Source of the DNA: Lysinibacillus sp. SGAir0095
Lineage (GTDB): Bacteria; Bacillota; Bacilli; Bacillales_A; Planococcaceae
NCBI RefSeq assembly: GCF_005491425.1
Contig: NZ_CP028083.1
Span: 2,628,001-2,692,000, forward strand
Direction: 5' to 3'
Length of the DNA: 64,000 nt
The notes beneath the pieces are model-generated. The model was not told the DNA's origin, made no database searches, and saw only the letters and a program-made list of their open reading frames with translations. Each line of letters begins with the position of its first letter. Within the stretch, counting starts at the first letter, position 1. Below, piece after piece: positions 11,297-21,591 of this stretch. The translations under genes were made by a program, and so were the position numbers.

Positions 11297-12124
11297 TTAA
11301 TACCAAATGTGGAAGTTAGATAATTTACTTCCTAAAAAGAAATTAATCACTACTAGTAAAAAAGTATAAATTTGTGCCCAGGCAAAATTTAACCCCGTTA
11401 ATTTCCCACTGTGGTGCAACACTAAAATCAATAAATAAATGATAGTAATAACAAACGACCCTAATATTTTTATATCAAAAATTGACAGCGCATCGAGTTT
11501 CAAAAACGCCCATTCAAGCCCTAAAAGCAGGCTAATAAATATAATTGGAACACCAACAAGAATCGAATAAAGCATCCACCTACTTGTCTGATGTAAATCT
11601 GGGAGCCTTGACCATAATTTCGTATACTTTTTCTGTTTTAATAATCTATATAAAATTAAATATAAAACAGAGAAAACAAATGATAGAGAAAAAGCTGCAT
11701 ATGAAAGTATGGCAAAGGAAATATGAATGAATAGCATCTCCGATTCAAGTGATTTCACCAGCGGATTCGATACCTGAGTTGGAGCAAATAAATGGATTGT
11801 GACAAAAACAAATCCTAATACATTAATAAAAAACACAGGTAAATCTACACGTGCGATACAATGTAAGAGAATAGAAAGTGTCACAAGTAACCAAGCATAA
11901 AAATAAATTCCTTCTGTTAATGAAAGAATTGGAAATCGTTTTGTTTCGACAATATACAATAAGAAGAAAATTGTTTGTAATACCCATACAATGGAGATTA
12001 ACCAAAACCCAAATCGACGAATTTTTACACGTTTATAGAAAAAATCAATGAAATAGAAAACGATACCGGTTGCATATAGGACAACCATTATTTCATAAAG
12101 CCCAGCCATTGCTAATTGTGTCAT
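11297..12124 (-). CDS. hemX: HemX, CcsA-like integral membrane protein
   Basis: A 275-residue polytopic membrane protein with about eight predicted hydrophobic segments. It sits between hemC and hemA like Bacillus HemX, a member of the CcsA/cytochrome-c assembly superfamily. In B. subtilis it lowers the cellular level of HemA. The frame is open a little further, but ATG 12124 (MTQLAM...) has AAGAAGGG at proper distance, whereas the longer start has only a weak A-rich site. A terminator-like hairpin separates it from hemA. Confidence 0.85.
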   Translation of the reverse strand: MTQLAMAGLYEIMVVLYATGIVFYFIDFFYKRVKIRRFGFWLISIVWVLQTIFFLLYIVETKRFPILSLTEGIYFYAWLLVTLSILLHCIARVDLPVFFINVLGFVFVTIHLFAPTQVSNPLVKSLESEMLFIHISFAILSYAAFSLSFVFSVLYLILYRLLKQKKYTKLWSRLPDLHQTSRWMLYSILVGVPIIFISLLLGLEWAFLKLDALSIFDIKILGSFVITIIYLLILVLHHSGKLTGLNFAWAQIYTFLLVVINFFLGSKLSNFHIWY

Positions 12125-12278
12125 TTCGCTACCCTTCTTCATCTTTTACAACTTTTATGAAGCTAATACCATATTTACAATTTTTGCTTAAAATTATGTA
12201 AAATTTCCATCTGCAAAAGCTATAACTGTCTAGCCCAACAATAATAAATTGTTGCATGTAAGCAAATTTGTAAAAATA

Positions 12279-12322
12279 GGCGTCCTCGTATCTATTATTT
12301 TAACATACAGATACGAAAACGC
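12279..12322 (-). terminator. Terminator-like hairpin between hemA and hemX
   Basis: Arms GGCGT..TCGTATCT and AGATACGA..ACGCC with a 15-nt loop, followed on the minus strand by CCTATTTTT. It lies 130 bp past the hemA stop and about 155 bp before hemX, so hemA may be transcribed partly or wholly apart from hemXCDBL. No convincing separate promoter for hemX was seen. Confidence 0.7.
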
Positions 12323-12454
12323 CTCAATTTCATAATCATTATTACGCCTTGACTAAATCGACACTAGTCTTATTTTATTAGTGTGAATCTACTATAGACT
12401 TGTACAAAAACTTTTGATTTAAGGATCAAATCTTCAAGCCCAGGTTGAATAAAA

Positions 12455-13816
12455 TTAGAATGACAGTTTTCCATCTAAAACGGATGTTTTCTGTGAACTT
12501 TCAATAAACACTTTTTCTTTTTGTTGTTGCTCGTTCACTTCTTCAACAACTTCTTCTTCAATCCCAAAAATTTGTTGGAATAGTTGAAGCTGTTGATTTG
12601 CTTTTGGAGAATTTGCCAATTCCTTCGCTTGCAAAATTGGGTCCTTTAGCAATTGATTAATGATGGATTTCGTATGCTTATTTAAAATTTTCATTTCCCG
12701 CTCAGTTAAATTCGGCATTTTATTCTCAATGCTTGCCATCGTTTCCTGCTGGATCCGATTTGCTTTTTTACGCAATGCAGAAATCACAGGCACAACCCCA
12801 AGAGTAGCAAACCAATCCTTGAATTGAATGACCTCTTGTCCAATCATTTCCGTAATTTCTTTCGCAGCTTGTTCACGTTCTGCTAAATTCGCCTCAACAA
12901 TTCCTTGTAAGTCATCGATATCATATAAGAAGACATTTGGTAAATCGCTGATATGCGGATCAATATCACGCGGTACTGCAATATCTACCATAAATAGTGG
13001 TTTTCCTTTACGTAAACGCTCTACAAATTGCATTAGTTCATAATCAATAACATAGTCGGTAGCACCTGTTGAACTAATTAATATATCCGCTTCTAATAAC
13101 ATACATTGCAATTCTTGCATTGATTTTGCATCCCCGTTAAATTTAGATGCAAGCTTCTCAGCTTTTTCAAACGTTCGATTGACAACTGTAACTTTGCCTA
13201 CTCCATTGCCATAAAGATTCTGAATCGCTAGTTCACCCATTTTACCAGCGCCTAAAATAGCAACATGCTTATTTTTTAAAGAACCAAAAATCTTTTTAGC
13301 AAGCTCAACTGCTGCATAAGAAACGGATACTGCTTTTTCATTTATCGTTGTTTCGTTATGTGCACGTTTAGCAAAAGTAACAGCTTGTTTAAATAGATGA
13401 TTATAAATTGTACCTGTTGTACCAACTTCTTGAGCATCCAAAAAGCTCTTTTTAACTTGTCCAAGAATTTGCGTTTCACCTAGCACCATTGAATCAATTC
13501 CAGATGTAACACGGAAGAGATGATGGAGTGAATCGTCATCTTCACGGATATAAAGATGCTCATCAAATTGCTCAACTGATATATCGAACCATTTAGCTAA
13601 AAATTGTTTAATATAATAACGACCTGTATGCAGTTGGTCTACCACTGCATAAATTTCAGTTCGGTTACAAGTTGAAACAATTACGTCTTCTAATATGCTT
13701 TTTTCTTTTTTTAATGCTGCCATCGCCTTCGGTAATTCACTCTCAATAAACGACAATTTTTCGCGAATTTCGACTGGCGCAGTTTTATAATTCAAGCCTA
13801 CTACAAGTGTATGCAT
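12455..13816 (-). CDS. hemA: Glutamyl-tRNA reductase
   Basis: First enzyme of C5 haem synthesis; it reduces glutamyl-tRNA to glutamate-1-semialdehyde with NADPH. About 453 residues. Seen: catalytic Cys50 in [20 protein letters not shown], the NADPH-binding [14 protein letters not shown] and a [10 protein letters not shown] segment. The frame extends five codons upstream, but ATG 13816 (MHTLVVGLN) is preceded by GAGGTG. The C-terminal tail has a Glu/Gln-rich stretch ([10 protein letters not shown]). It has its own promoter with a PerR-type box. Confidence 0.97.
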   Translation of the reverse strand: MHTLVVGLNYKTAPVEIREKLSFIESELPKAMAALKKEKSILEDVIVSTCNRTEIYAVVDQLHTGRYYIKQFLAKWFDISVEQFDEHLYIREDDDSLHHLFRVTSGIDSMVLGETQILGQVKKSFLDAQEVGTTGTIYNHLFKQAVTFAKRAHNETTINEKAVSVSYAAVELAKKIFGSLKNKHVAILGAGKMGELAIQNLYGNGVGKVTVVNRTFEKAEKLASKFNGDAKSMQELQCMLLEADILISSTGATDYVIDYELMQFVERLRKGKPLFMVDIAVPRDIDPHISDLPNVFLYDIDDLQGIVEANLAEREQAAKEITEMIGQEVIQFKDWFATLGVVPVISALRKKANRIQQETMASIENKMPNLTEREMKILNKHTKSIINQLLKDPILQAKELANSPKANQQLQLFQQIFGIEEEVVEEVNEQQQKEKVFIESSQKTSVLDGKLSF

Positions 13817-13925
13817 GAACTTACACCTCACACGATCTATTTCATAATTTCTATTCTAACATAAAGAAAGCGTTATCCACACTCATTTTGTGAACATGAT
13901 ATGAAATTATTCATCTTTTTTTAAA

Positions 13926-13940
13926 TTAGAATGATTCTAA
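13926..13940 (-). promoter_or_regulatory. PerR/Fur-family operator over the hemA promoter
   Basis: TTAGAATGATTCTAA is a perfect 7-1-7 inverted repeat and matches the PerR consensus TTATAATNATTATAA at 13 of 15 positions. It lies just after the -10 hexamer, over the expected transcription start, which fits repression. PerR control of hemA is established in B. subtilis; the site here is inferred. Confidence 0.75.
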
Positions 13941-13944
13941 AGTA

Positions 13945-13973
13945 AGTGTAACAAATATTACATAATGTTTCAA
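13945..13973 (-). promoter_or_regulatory. Sigma-A promoter of hemA
   Basis: Minus-strand -35 TTGAAA (13968-13973), 17-bp spacer, -10 TACACT (13945-13950). The untranslated leader would be about 120 bases. Confidence 0.65.
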
Positions 13974-14039
13974 TAAGGATGACTTATAAAGAAATATTGC
14001 GAATATTTTATTAGCATAAAAAGACTTAATTAGACAAAA

Positions 14040-14065
14040 TGCACTAGCGAGTCTTCACTAGTGCA
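14040..14065 (-). terminator. Terminator-like hairpin after ysxC
   Basis: Arms TGCACTAG/CTAGTGCA with a 10-nt loop, 17 bp past the ysxC stop; a short ATTTTG follows on the minus strand. The T-run is weak. Confidence 0.55.
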
Positions 14066-14081
14066 TTAAAGTATGTAAGCA

Positions 14082-14663
14082 TTACATTCGTTTTTCAATT
14101 TCTTGCCAAGCTTGTTCAAATCCAAGCCCAGTTTCAGATGAGAAAACGATTAATGGATCATTTTTATCCATCTCTAATGTTTCTCTAACTACTTTTTTAT
14201 GCTGATCCCATTTACCTTTTTTAATTTTATCGGCTTTAGTCGCAATTATAATTGCAGGGATGTTGTAATACTTTAAGAAATCATACATCATGATATCATC
14301 GTTTGTAGGTGGGTGACGTAAATCAATGATCAATACAACAGCACGCAATACACTACGCGCTGTTATATATCGTTCAATCATTTTCCCCCAGGCTTCACGT
14401 TCAGTCTTTGAAACTTTTGCGTAGCCATAACCAGGTACATCTACAAAAAACAATTGCTCTTCGATTTTATAAAAATTCAAAGTTTGAGTTTTCCCTGGTT
14501 TTGATGAAATACGAGCTAATGCTTTTCTCCCAATCATTTTATTGATAAATGATGATTTACCAACATTTGATCGACCAGCCAATGCAAATTCAGGAAGTCC
14601 ATCCTCTGGATACTGCTCTGGCTTTACGGCACTGATGACCATTTCTACATTATGGACTTTCAT
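14082..14663 (-). CDS. ysxC: Ribosome biogenesis GTP-binding protein YsxC/EngB
   Basis: A 193-residue single-domain TrmE-Era-type GTPase that takes part in 50S ribosomal subunit assembly. Seen: G1 GRSNVGKS (30-37), G3 DVPGYGYAK (about 75), and G4 TKAD (about 143). Full length. Its ATG lies three bases after the lonA stop with a GGAGG site at the lonA end, so it is coupled to lonA, the same order as in B. subtilis. Confidence 0.97.
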   Translation of the reverse strand: MKVHNVEMVISAVKPEQYPEDGLPEFALAGRSNVGKSSFINKMIGRKALARISSKPGKTQTLNFYKIEEQLFFVDVPGYGYAKVSKTEREAWGKMIERYITARSVLRAVVLIIDLRHPPTNDDIMMYDFLKYYNIPAIIIATKADKIKKGKWDQHKKVVRETLEMDKNDPLIVFSSETGLGFEQAWQEIEKRM

Positions 14664-14666
14664 TGT

Positions 14667-16985
14667 TTAAAAACCTCCAACAAGCGCTATTTTCAGCACT
14701 TCTTCTGCAGATGATACAGGCTTAAACGTAAGTTGTTCACGAATACTCTCTGGAATATCATCAATATCTTTTTCATTATCTTTTGGAATAATGATTGTTG
14801 TTAGTCCCGCACGGTGGGCACCTAATGATTTTTCTTTTAGTCCACCTATAGGAAGTACGCGACCACGCAAGGTAATTTCACCTGTCATCCCAACTTCACG
14901 TTTAATTGGTTTATTGGAAATTGCTGAAACCAAAGCTGTTGCCATTGTAATCCCTGCAGAAGGACCGTCCTTTGGCACCGCACCTTCAGGAACATGGATA
15001 TGAATATCATTTTGATCAAAATACTCATTATCAATTTGTAGTTTATCGGAAAGTGAACGTACATAAGATAATGCTGTTTGAGCAGACTCTTTCATTACAT
15101 CCCCAAGCTTACCTGTTAATATTAGCTTACCCTTACCTGGTGTTAAGGAAACTTCAATTTGTAGAGTATCCCCACCAACAGTAGTATACGCTAACCCGGT
15201 TGCCACCCCGATTTGGTTCTCTTCTTCTGCTTGGCCATAGTGGTATCGATGTTTCCCAAGCATTTCTTCTAAGACTTTAGGATTAACCGTTACACGCTTT
15301 TTCTCACCTGACACGATAATTTTGGCAGCCTTACGACATAACGCTGCAACTTGCCTTTGCAGATTACGTACACCAGCTTCACGTGTATAGTAACGAATCA
15401 AATCAATGATTGCTTCGTCTTTAATGACTAGCTGAGATTTCTTCAAACCATTCTCGCTGATTTGCTTTGGGATTAGGTGATTTTTTGTAATCATTGTTTT
15501 TTCAATTTCCGTATAACCAGCAATTGAAATAACTTCCATACGGTCAAGAAGCGGACCAGGAATTGTACTTAAATCATTCGCTGTTGCAATGAACATAACC
15601 TGCGATAAATCATACGGCTCTTCAATATAATGGTCACTAAAAGTACTATTTTGCTCAGGGTCTAATACTTCCAGCATCGCTGCAGATGGATCTCCACGGA
15701 AATCATTTGACATTTTGTCAATTTCATCAAGTAAAAAGACAGGATTGACTGTTCCCGCTTTTTTCATCCCCTGAATGATTCGACCTGGCATTGCACCTAC
15801 ATATGTTCGTCGGTGACCACGGATTTCTGATTCATCTCGAACACCACCAAGTGACGCACGTACGAAATTACGATTTAAGCTTTCTGCCACAGAGCGAGCT
15901 AAAGAGGTTTTACCAACTCCCGGAGGTCCTGCTAAACATAAAATTGGGCCACGAACAGAGTTCATCAGTTGGCGTACAGATAAATATTCTAAAATCCGTT
16001 CTTTTACTTTTTCTAATCCATCATGATCGCGATTCAGTATTTCTTCTGCATGCATAATATCAAGGCGATCTTCCGTACTTTCTTTCCACGGGATTGTTAC
16101 TAGCCATTCAATATAATTTCGAATAACGCCACTTTCTGCACTGGCTGCAGGAAGCTTCTCATAACGATCTAATTCTTTAATAGCAACCTTTTCAGTCGAT
16201 TCAGGCATACCAGCATTTTCTACACGCTTACGTAACTCTGCAACTTCACCTGTTTTGCCCTCTCTGTCCCCAAGCTCAGCTTGAATTGCTTTCATTTGTT
16301 CACGCAAATAATATTCTTTTTGCGTACGTTCCATCGCTTGCTTCACTTTGGAGTTAATCTTTTTCTCAAGGTTTAACACCTCTTGTTCATCGTGAAGACG
16401 GATAATTAGATGATCCAAGCGTTTTTTTACATTAAAAATCCCGAGTACTTCTTGTTTTTCTGCAACTTTAAATGGCAAGTGAGAAGCCACGATATCTGCA
16501 AGCCGACCAGGTTCTTCAATATCTAAGATTGAATCGATGGTTTCAGTCGTAATCTTGTTTGAGGATTTCGCATACTTTTCGAAATAACTGACAAGCGTTC
16601 GCATTAAAGCCTCAATTTCAGTATCCTTTTCCTTATCATCCTCGTGCACTTCTAAATCTACTGTTGTAAAGTCTTTTTGCTCTTGATAGTTACTCATCTT
16701 AGCACGACTTATACCCTCAACTAAGATGCGGAGAGTACCGTTTGGAAGTTTTAACATTTGCTTTACATTCACTAAAGTTCCAATTGAATAAAGCTCATCT
16801 TCTTTTGGTTGTTCAACACGTAAATCCCTTTGCGTTGCTAAGAAGATTTCATTGTCATTTAACATAGCATGCTCTAAAGCAGCTACTGATCTTGCTCTCC
16901 CTACATCGATATGTAAAACCATTGAAGGGTAAACTAATAAACCACGTAGTGGTAATAGTGGTATATTTTCGATTGTTTTACTCAT
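14667..16985 (-). CDS. lonA: ATP-dependent protease LonA
   Basis: A 772-residue soluble Lon protease that degrades damaged and regulatory proteins. Order: N-terminal substrate domain (1-200), coiled coil (about 200-240), AAA+ module with P-loop GPPGVGKT (353-360) and FLLDEIDKM, then the C-terminal protease domain with the catalytic Ser in DGPSAGITMA and Lys in GLKEKSLGAHRAG. The frame runs 12 codons further, but ATG 16985 has a GGAGGTGA site. No lonB lies between it and clpX, unlike B. subtilis. Confidence 0.98.
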   Translation of the reverse strand: MSKTIENIPLLPLRGLLVYPSMVLHIDVGRARSVAALEHAMLNDNEIFLATQRDLRVEQPKEDELYSIGTLVNVKQMLKLPNGTLRILVEGISRAKMSNYQEQKDFTTVDLEVHEDDKEKDTEIEALMRTLVSYFEKYAKSSNKITTETIDSILDIEEPGRLADIVASHLPFKVAEKQEVLGIFNVKKRLDHLIIRLHDEQEVLNLEKKINSKVKQAMERTQKEYYLREQMKAIQAELGDREGKTGEVAELRKRVENAGMPESTEKVAIKELDRYEKLPAASAESGVIRNYIEWLVTIPWKESTEDRLDIMHAEEILNRDHDGLEKVKERILEYLSVRQLMNSVRGPILCLAGPPGVGKTSLARSVAESLNRNFVRASLGGVRDESEIRGHRRTYVGAMPGRIIQGMKKAGTVNPVFLLDEIDKMSNDFRGDPSAAMLEVLDPEQNSTFSDHYIEEPYDLSQVMFIATANDLSTIPGPLLDRMEVISIAGYTEIEKTMITKNHLIPKQISENGLKKSQLVIKDEAIIDLIRYYTREAGVRNLQRQVAALCRKAAKIIVSGEKKRVTVNPKVLEEMLGKHRYHYGQAEEENQIGVATGLAYTTVGGDTLQIEVSLTPGKGKLILTGKLGDVMKESAQTALSYVRSLSDKLQIDNEYFDQNDIHIHVPEGAVPKDGPSAGITMATALVSAISNKPIKREVGMTGEITLRGRVLPIGGLKEKSLGAHRAGLTTIIIPKDNEKDIDDIPESIREQLTFKPVSSAEEVLKIALVGGF

Positions 16986-17189
16986 GCGGGTATTCACCTC
17001 CATCCACGTTTTCCGAAACAACCCGCTTTGTTAGTATGTCTAAAATCTCAGACATTTCACTTACATAATCATAATAAATTTTGTAATAGTAATTACGATT
17101 CCATTAATTCATTTTATCCTACCTACTACTTATTATGTAAATAAATGCTCAAATTAGACTCCTTATGTATAAAGTTTATTTTGGAAGAA

Positions 17190-17238
17190 AGAGCTGACTT
17201 ACGACAAGCGTTATTGACGCCAGTTCGAAGTCAGCTCT
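17190..17238 (-). terminator. Terminator hairpin after clpX
   Basis: An 11-bp perfect stem AGAGCTGACTT/AAGTCAGCTCT with a large loop, followed on the minus strand by TTTCTTCC. It sits 30 bp past the clpX stop. Confidence 0.7.
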
Positions 17239-17267
17239 CCATCCTAACTATACTGAACTCAAGCTAC

Positions 17268-18536
17268 TTAAGCTGAAGTTTTTTTATCGTTCTTTTTTAA
17301 TTCAGTGCCATCAGCAAGAATTAATTTTGGTGTTTCTTTGTCTGTAATTGTTTCCTTCGTCACAATACATTTTACTATATCTTCACGGGAAGGAAGCTCG
17401 AACATCATATCTAGCATTGTCGCTTCAATAATCGAACGTAACCCACGGGCACCCGTTTTACGTTCAATTGCTTCTTTCGCAATTGCTATTAACGCCTCAT
17501 CATTAAATTCCAACTCAACTTTATCAAGCTCAAGCATTTTTTGATATTGTTTAACTAGCGCATTTTTAGGTTCAGTTAAAATTTGAACTAGAGCGTCTTC
17601 ATCAAGTTGTTCTAATGATGCTAAGACTGGTAAACGACCGATAAATTCAGGAATTAAACCAAATTTCAGTAAATCCTCTGGAATTAATTGTGAAAGAAGT
17701 GAAGCTTTGTCTTCTTCCATTTTCTTTGGATCTGAACCAAATCCAATTACTTTTCTACCTTGGCGACGTTTAATAATTTGTTCAATTCCGTCAAACGCTC
17801 CGCCAACGATAAATAGAATATTCGTTGTATCTATTTGTAAAAATTCTTGATGCGGGTGCTTTCTTCCACCTTGTGGAGGAACACTTGCTACCGTTCCTTC
17901 AAGAATCTTAAGTAATGCTTGTTGAACACCTTCGCCCGATACATCACGTGTAATAGAAGGATTTTCAGATTTACGAGCTACTTTATCGATCTCATCTATA
18001 TAGATAATTCCTTTTTCTGCACGTTCAATATCGTAGTCTGCTGCTTGTATTAATTTTAGAAGGATATTTTCAACATCCTCCCCAACATAACCCGCTTCTG
18101 TTAGTGAAGTCGCATCTGCAATGGCAAATGGCACATTTAAAATTCGAGCTAAAGTTTGAGCAAGGAGTGTTTTCCCACTACCTGTTGGTCCAATTAAAAC
18201 GATGTTCGATTTTGATAATTCTACATCATCAATTTTACTGTTCGAATTAATACGTTTATAGTGATTGTACACTGCAACAGCTAATGCTTTTTTGGCGCGC
18301 TCTTGTCCAATAACATATTCATCTAAAATCGATAAAATTTCTTTTGGTTTCGGGATTTCTTGAAAATCAATTTCTTCTTCGACCCCTAGTTCCTCTACAA
18401 CGATTTCAGAACACAGTTCGATACATTCGTCACAAATGTATACGCCTGGTCCAGCTACTAGTTTTCTTACTTGTTCTTGTGGTTTTCCACAGAACGAGCA
18501 CTTTAAATTGCCTTTTTCATCATTAAATTTGAACAA
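17268..18536 (-). CDS. clpX: ATP-dependent Clp protease ATP-binding subunit ClpX
   Basis: A 422-residue AAA+ unfoldase that feeds substrates to ClpP. Seen: the N-terminal zinc-binding domain with Cys13, Cys16, Cys35 and Cys38, the Walker A GPTGSGKT near 116, Walker B IYIDEIDK, and an IGF loop within VIGFGSDP, the contact point for ClpP. The ribosome site is AGGGGTGA. The 307-bp gap upstream holds only the tig terminator and AT-rich DNA. Confidence 0.98.
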   Translation of the reverse strand: MFKFNDEKGNLKCSFCGKPQEQVRKLVAGPGVYICDECIELCSEIVVEELGVEEEIDFQEIPKPKEILSILDEYVIGQERAKKALAVAVYNHYKRINSNSKIDDVELSKSNIVLIGPTGSGKTLLAQTLARILNVPFAIADATSLTEAGYVGEDVENILLKLIQAADYDIERAEKGIIYIDEIDKVARKSENPSITRDVSGEGVQQALLKILEGTVASVPPQGGRKHPHQEFLQIDTTNILFIVGGAFDGIEQIIKRRQGRKVIGFGSDPKKMEEDKASLLSQLIPEDLLKFGLIPEFIGRLPVLASLEQLDEDALVQILTEPKNALVKQYQKMLELDKVELEFNDEALIAIAKEAIERKTGARGLRSIIEATMLDMMFELPSREDIVKCIVTKETITDKETPKLILADGTELKKNDKKTSA

Positions 18537-18743
18537 TGTGCTTCACCCCTATTCAAGCAACAATCTTACAAGATTCTGTAATCATTATCAAATAAGTTGT
18601 TTTGTATAAGCTCATAATTAAAATATATTATAAGCATTTTTTGTCTATGTATTATTCAGTATGTCAGAATTAAAACATTAACTCCACTAAGAACTATTAC
18701 TTTAATGTAAAAATTATTAACAATCTGAAATTTTCTAGTTTGA

Positions 18744-18776
18744 AAACAAGGTACGGTAATAGGCCGTACCTTGTTT
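18744..18776 (-). terminator. Rho-independent terminator of tig
   Basis: A 13-bp stem AAACAAGGTACGG/CCGTACCTTGTTT, with TTTTC on the minus-strand side, 68 bp past the tig stop. The rest of the tig-clpX gap is AT-rich with nothing else recognisable. Confidence 0.8.
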
Positions 18777-18843
18777 ATCAACTAATATTAAACTAACATC
18801 TTACATTTTTACAAGCAATTACATTATACTGTAAAAATGAATA

Positions 18844-20136
18844 TTATTCAGTAATTTTTGCATTTTCAACTAAGAATTCTACTGTTTTTTGAGTACGAAT
18901 ATCGTTCTCTAAAATTTCAGTAGTTCCGCCTAGAGCACCTAAAATTTGGTCAGCTGTCATACCGAATTGACCAGACATTTTTTCTAACTCAGCTTTAACA
19001 TCTTCTTCAGTTACTTCGATGTTTTCAGCTTTTGCAATAGCTTCTAGAACTAATGAAACGCGAACGCGGTTTTCTGCTTCTGGACGCATTTGTTCATGTA
19101 AAGCATGCTCGTCTTGACCAGAGAATTGGTAGTAAAGGTCTAAAGTCATTCCTTGCATTTGTAAACGTTGACCAAATTCTTCGATCATGCGGTGAATTTC
19201 GTTGTGAGTCATGCTTTCTGGAATTTCAATCTCTGCATTTTCAGCAGCTTTTTCAACTAGCTCATCGCGTAATGCACTTTCAACATCTGCTTTCTTTTGC
19301 TCAACTGTTTGTTCTTTCATTTTCGCACGTAATGCTTCTAAAGATTCTACCTCTGGGTCGATTTCTTTTGCAAATTCGTCGTTTAGTTCTGGAAGAACTT
19401 TTGTTTTAACTTCTTTAACAGTTACTTTGAAAGTAGCTTCTTTACCAGCTAACTCTTCAGCGTGGTATTCTTCTGGGAATGTTACAACTACGTCCTTAGC
19501 TTCGCCAGCTTTTAAGCCTACTAATTGCTCTTCAAATCCAGGAATGAATGATCCAGAACCGATTTCTAATGCGTAGTCTTCACCTTTACCGCCTTCGAAT
19601 GCTTCTTCACCCAAGAAACCTTCGAAATCGATTGTAGCAGTGTCACCAGTAACGATTGCTGCATCTTCTTTGATTTCTAACTCAGCTTTACGAGCTAATT
19701 GCTCTTCAATTTGAGCTTCTACTTCTTCATCAGTTACGACAGTTTCGCCCTTTTTAACTTCTAAACCTTTGTAGTCACCTAGTTTTGGCTCAGGTTTTAC
19801 AGTTACTTTTGCAGTGAAAGTGAAGCTTTCACCTTTTGCGAAGTTTTCAGTTCCATCGATTTCTGGGTAATCAACTGGAGTGATACCAGTTTCATCGATA
19901 GCATTTGAGTATGCATCTGGAACTAGAATTTCTAAAGCATCTTGGTATAGCGCTTCTACGCCAAAACGTTTTTCGAACATTGGACGTGGCATTTTACCTT
20001 TACGGAATCCAGGCACGTTGATCTCTTTCACTACTTTTGCAAAAGCTTTATCAATCGCTTTATTTACTTCTTCAGCCGGTACTTCGATTGTTAATGTACC
20101 AATATTACCTTCTTGTTTTTCCCACTTCGCTGACAT
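18844..20136 (-). CDS. tig: Trigger factor
   Basis: A 430-residue ribosome-associated chaperone and prolyl isomerase. The N-terminal ribosome-binding domain carries the signature GFRKGKMPR; a central FKBP-type PPIase domain (about 150-245, [13 protein letters not shown]...[13 protein letters not shown]) and a helical C-terminal chaperone domain follow. The frame runs 23 codons further upstream, but ATG 20136 ([10 protein letters not shown]) has GGAGG at proper spacing and matches the family start. Confidence 0.98.
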   Translation of the reverse strand: MSAKWEKQEGNIGTLTIEVPAEEVNKAIDKAFAKVVKEINVPGFRKGKMPRPMFEKRFGVEALYQDALEILVPDAYSNAIDETGITPVDYPEIDGTENFAKGESFTFTAKVTVKPEPKLGDYKGLEVKKGETVVTDEEVEAQIEEQLARKAELEIKEDAAIVTGDTATIDFEGFLGEEAFEGGKGEDYALEIGSGSFIPGFEEQLVGLKAGEAKDVVVTFPEEYHAEELAGKEATFKVTVKEVKTKVLPELNDEFAKEIDPEVESLEALRAKMKEQTVEQKKADVESALRDELVEKAAENAEIEIPESMTHNEIHRMIEEFGQRLQMQGMTLDLYYQFSGQDEHALHEQMRPEAENRVRVSLVLEAIAKAENIEVTEEDVKAELEKMSGQFGMTADQILGALGGTTEILENDIRTQKTVEFLVENAKITE

Positions 20137-20242
20137 ATATAATACCTCCAAAATTAGTTTACAATTGTTAGACAAACCACTCGTATCTACGATTTTGACA
20201 ACCATTTTAGTATAACATAGATACTCGCAGTTTCAACTTTTT

Positions 20243-21241
20243 TCATACTTCTTGTAGTTCTGTTAACTTTTCGAGAATCTGCAAAAATTCTACCAGCTCA
20301 TAATCCATTTCTTGAACACTTCCAAACATCGTTCTTACTAAATCAATATAGCTAATCGCCACATCTTCAGTCTCATAATGCAACCATTCAAACGGATAAG
20401 TTACAATTGCATGTTTAGAAAGAAGATATTCTACCATTTCCAATGTAGAGGGATCTTTTTCTAATTTCCCGATGATGATTTTTGAAATTGCAATAAACTG
20501 AGGCATTTTTGTCGGCAATTCCATGACGGAAGGATTCACATACTTTTCTTGATTAAACTTACTTATCTTTAGGTTTACGTCCACTTGTTGCTCGACAAGT
20601 AAAATCAATACAATACTCTTAATAAAAGGATGTGTTGCTTCATTTTCGATAATGGCTTTTAAGTGCTTCACGATTGGTCGAATGTTCATTGTAGTTAGTT
20701 CATGTATTCTTGTTAGTTGTTTATTTGGTGATAGAGACATAAACTTTTCAATTTGGAATAATTCCTCATCTATTTCATTGACACTAGTCAAGGTGTCTTC
20801 CTGTTTTTTCGCATTGTCAGCAATGTTTGCATTTATGTCTTTTAACCGCTCAAATTTATCGATCTGTTCTTGGGGAATAGCCCCTTCCTCCAGTAATGAT
20901 GTTATTATAGTTTCCACTTGTTTATATTGCTTTAGCTGCATACAAATCGTTAGATACAATTCCATTACTTCTAAATACATCGTTGGACCAATATTTAATA
21001 ATTGTTCACAAACTTCCTTAGCTTTTTCAAAGGATTTTGTTTCATATAGCGAATAGGCATAAACACTAAGGGTTACTTCATCGCCTTCGGAATATTTTAA
21101 TGCTTCTTCAAAGCTGTTATTTGCCAAATCATATTGGTAGTTTTCAACATATTCATGGGCACGAGCAATTAATTTTTCAACTGTACCAGGAAATATTACG
21201 ACATTTTCGTATGTTGTGTATTTTTTTTGTTTCCTTTTCAA
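20243..21241 (-). CDS. ysoA: TPR-repeat protein, YsoA-like
   Basis: A 332-residue all-helical protein with tetratricopeptide-type pairs at about 25-130 (for example YDLANNSFEEALKY and KSFEKAKEVCEQLL). It lies directly upstream of tig, the position of ysoA in B. subtilis. The exact function is unknown; TPR domains bind other proteins. It starts at a TTG (21241) with GGGAGTGA six to eight bases upstream, since no ATG fits. The basic N-terminus (KRKQKK) is not a signal peptide. Confidence 0.75.
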   Translation of the reverse strand: MKRKQKKYTTYENVVIFPGTVEKLIARAHEYVENYQYDLANNSFEEALKYSEGDEVTLSVYAYSLYETKSFEKAKEVCEQLLNIGPTMYLEVMELYLTICMQLKQYKQVETIITSLLEEGAIPQEQIDKFERLKDINANIADNAKKQEDTLTSVNEIDEELFQIEKFMSLSPNKQLTRIHELTTMNIRPIVKHLKAIIENEATHPFIKSIVLILLVEQQVDVNLKISKFNQEKYVNPSVMELPTKMPQFIAISKIIIGKLEKDPSTLEMVEYLLSKHAIVTYPFEWLHYETEDVAISYIDLVRTMFGSVQEMDYELVEFLQILEKLTELQEV

Positions 21242-21279
21242 AACGTCTCACTCCCGGAAGTCAATTAGAAAACTTGAAA

Positions 21280-21304
21280 TTATCGAAAAGCCCCATTTCG
21301 ATAA
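21280..21304. repeat. Perfect 9-bp inverted repeat in the leader of the TPR gene
   Basis: TTATCGAAA/TTTCGATAA separated by 7 bp, 39 bp upstream of the TTG start. A short T-run follows on the plus strand. It may be a plus-strand terminator or an operator; no plus-strand gene ends nearby. The remaining ~230 bp up to the next gene is AT-rich with nothing recognised. Confidence 0.5.
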
Positions 21305-21533
21305 GCATTTTTAATCTATGAAAGATAAATGAATTTTTTATTTCCTTATCTGCCAATGAAAATATTACCAGTCAATCCATTTTATTATTTTAACATTTTA
21401 TATTCTATAGGAACAATCTATTTTACCATATACAAGTATTAACCTGTTTTTCCCGATTTTAATCGATGCCAATCGGGGACTAAAGTTTTATATTTAATAG
21501 GCGTAATTTGCTGGAATTTTAAAAGATGAAATC

Positions 21534-21574
21534 AAAAAAGCTACTTTTATAAAGAGTGACCTTTATAAAGTAGC
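21534..21574 (-). terminator. Rho-independent terminator of the padR-DUF4097-epimerase operon
   Basis: Stem GCTACTTT.../...AAAGTAGC (21540-21574) with a TTTTTTGAT tail on the minus strand, 17 bp past the epimerase stop. Confidence 0.85.
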
Positions 21575-21591
21575 ACGATTATTAGGTATTC

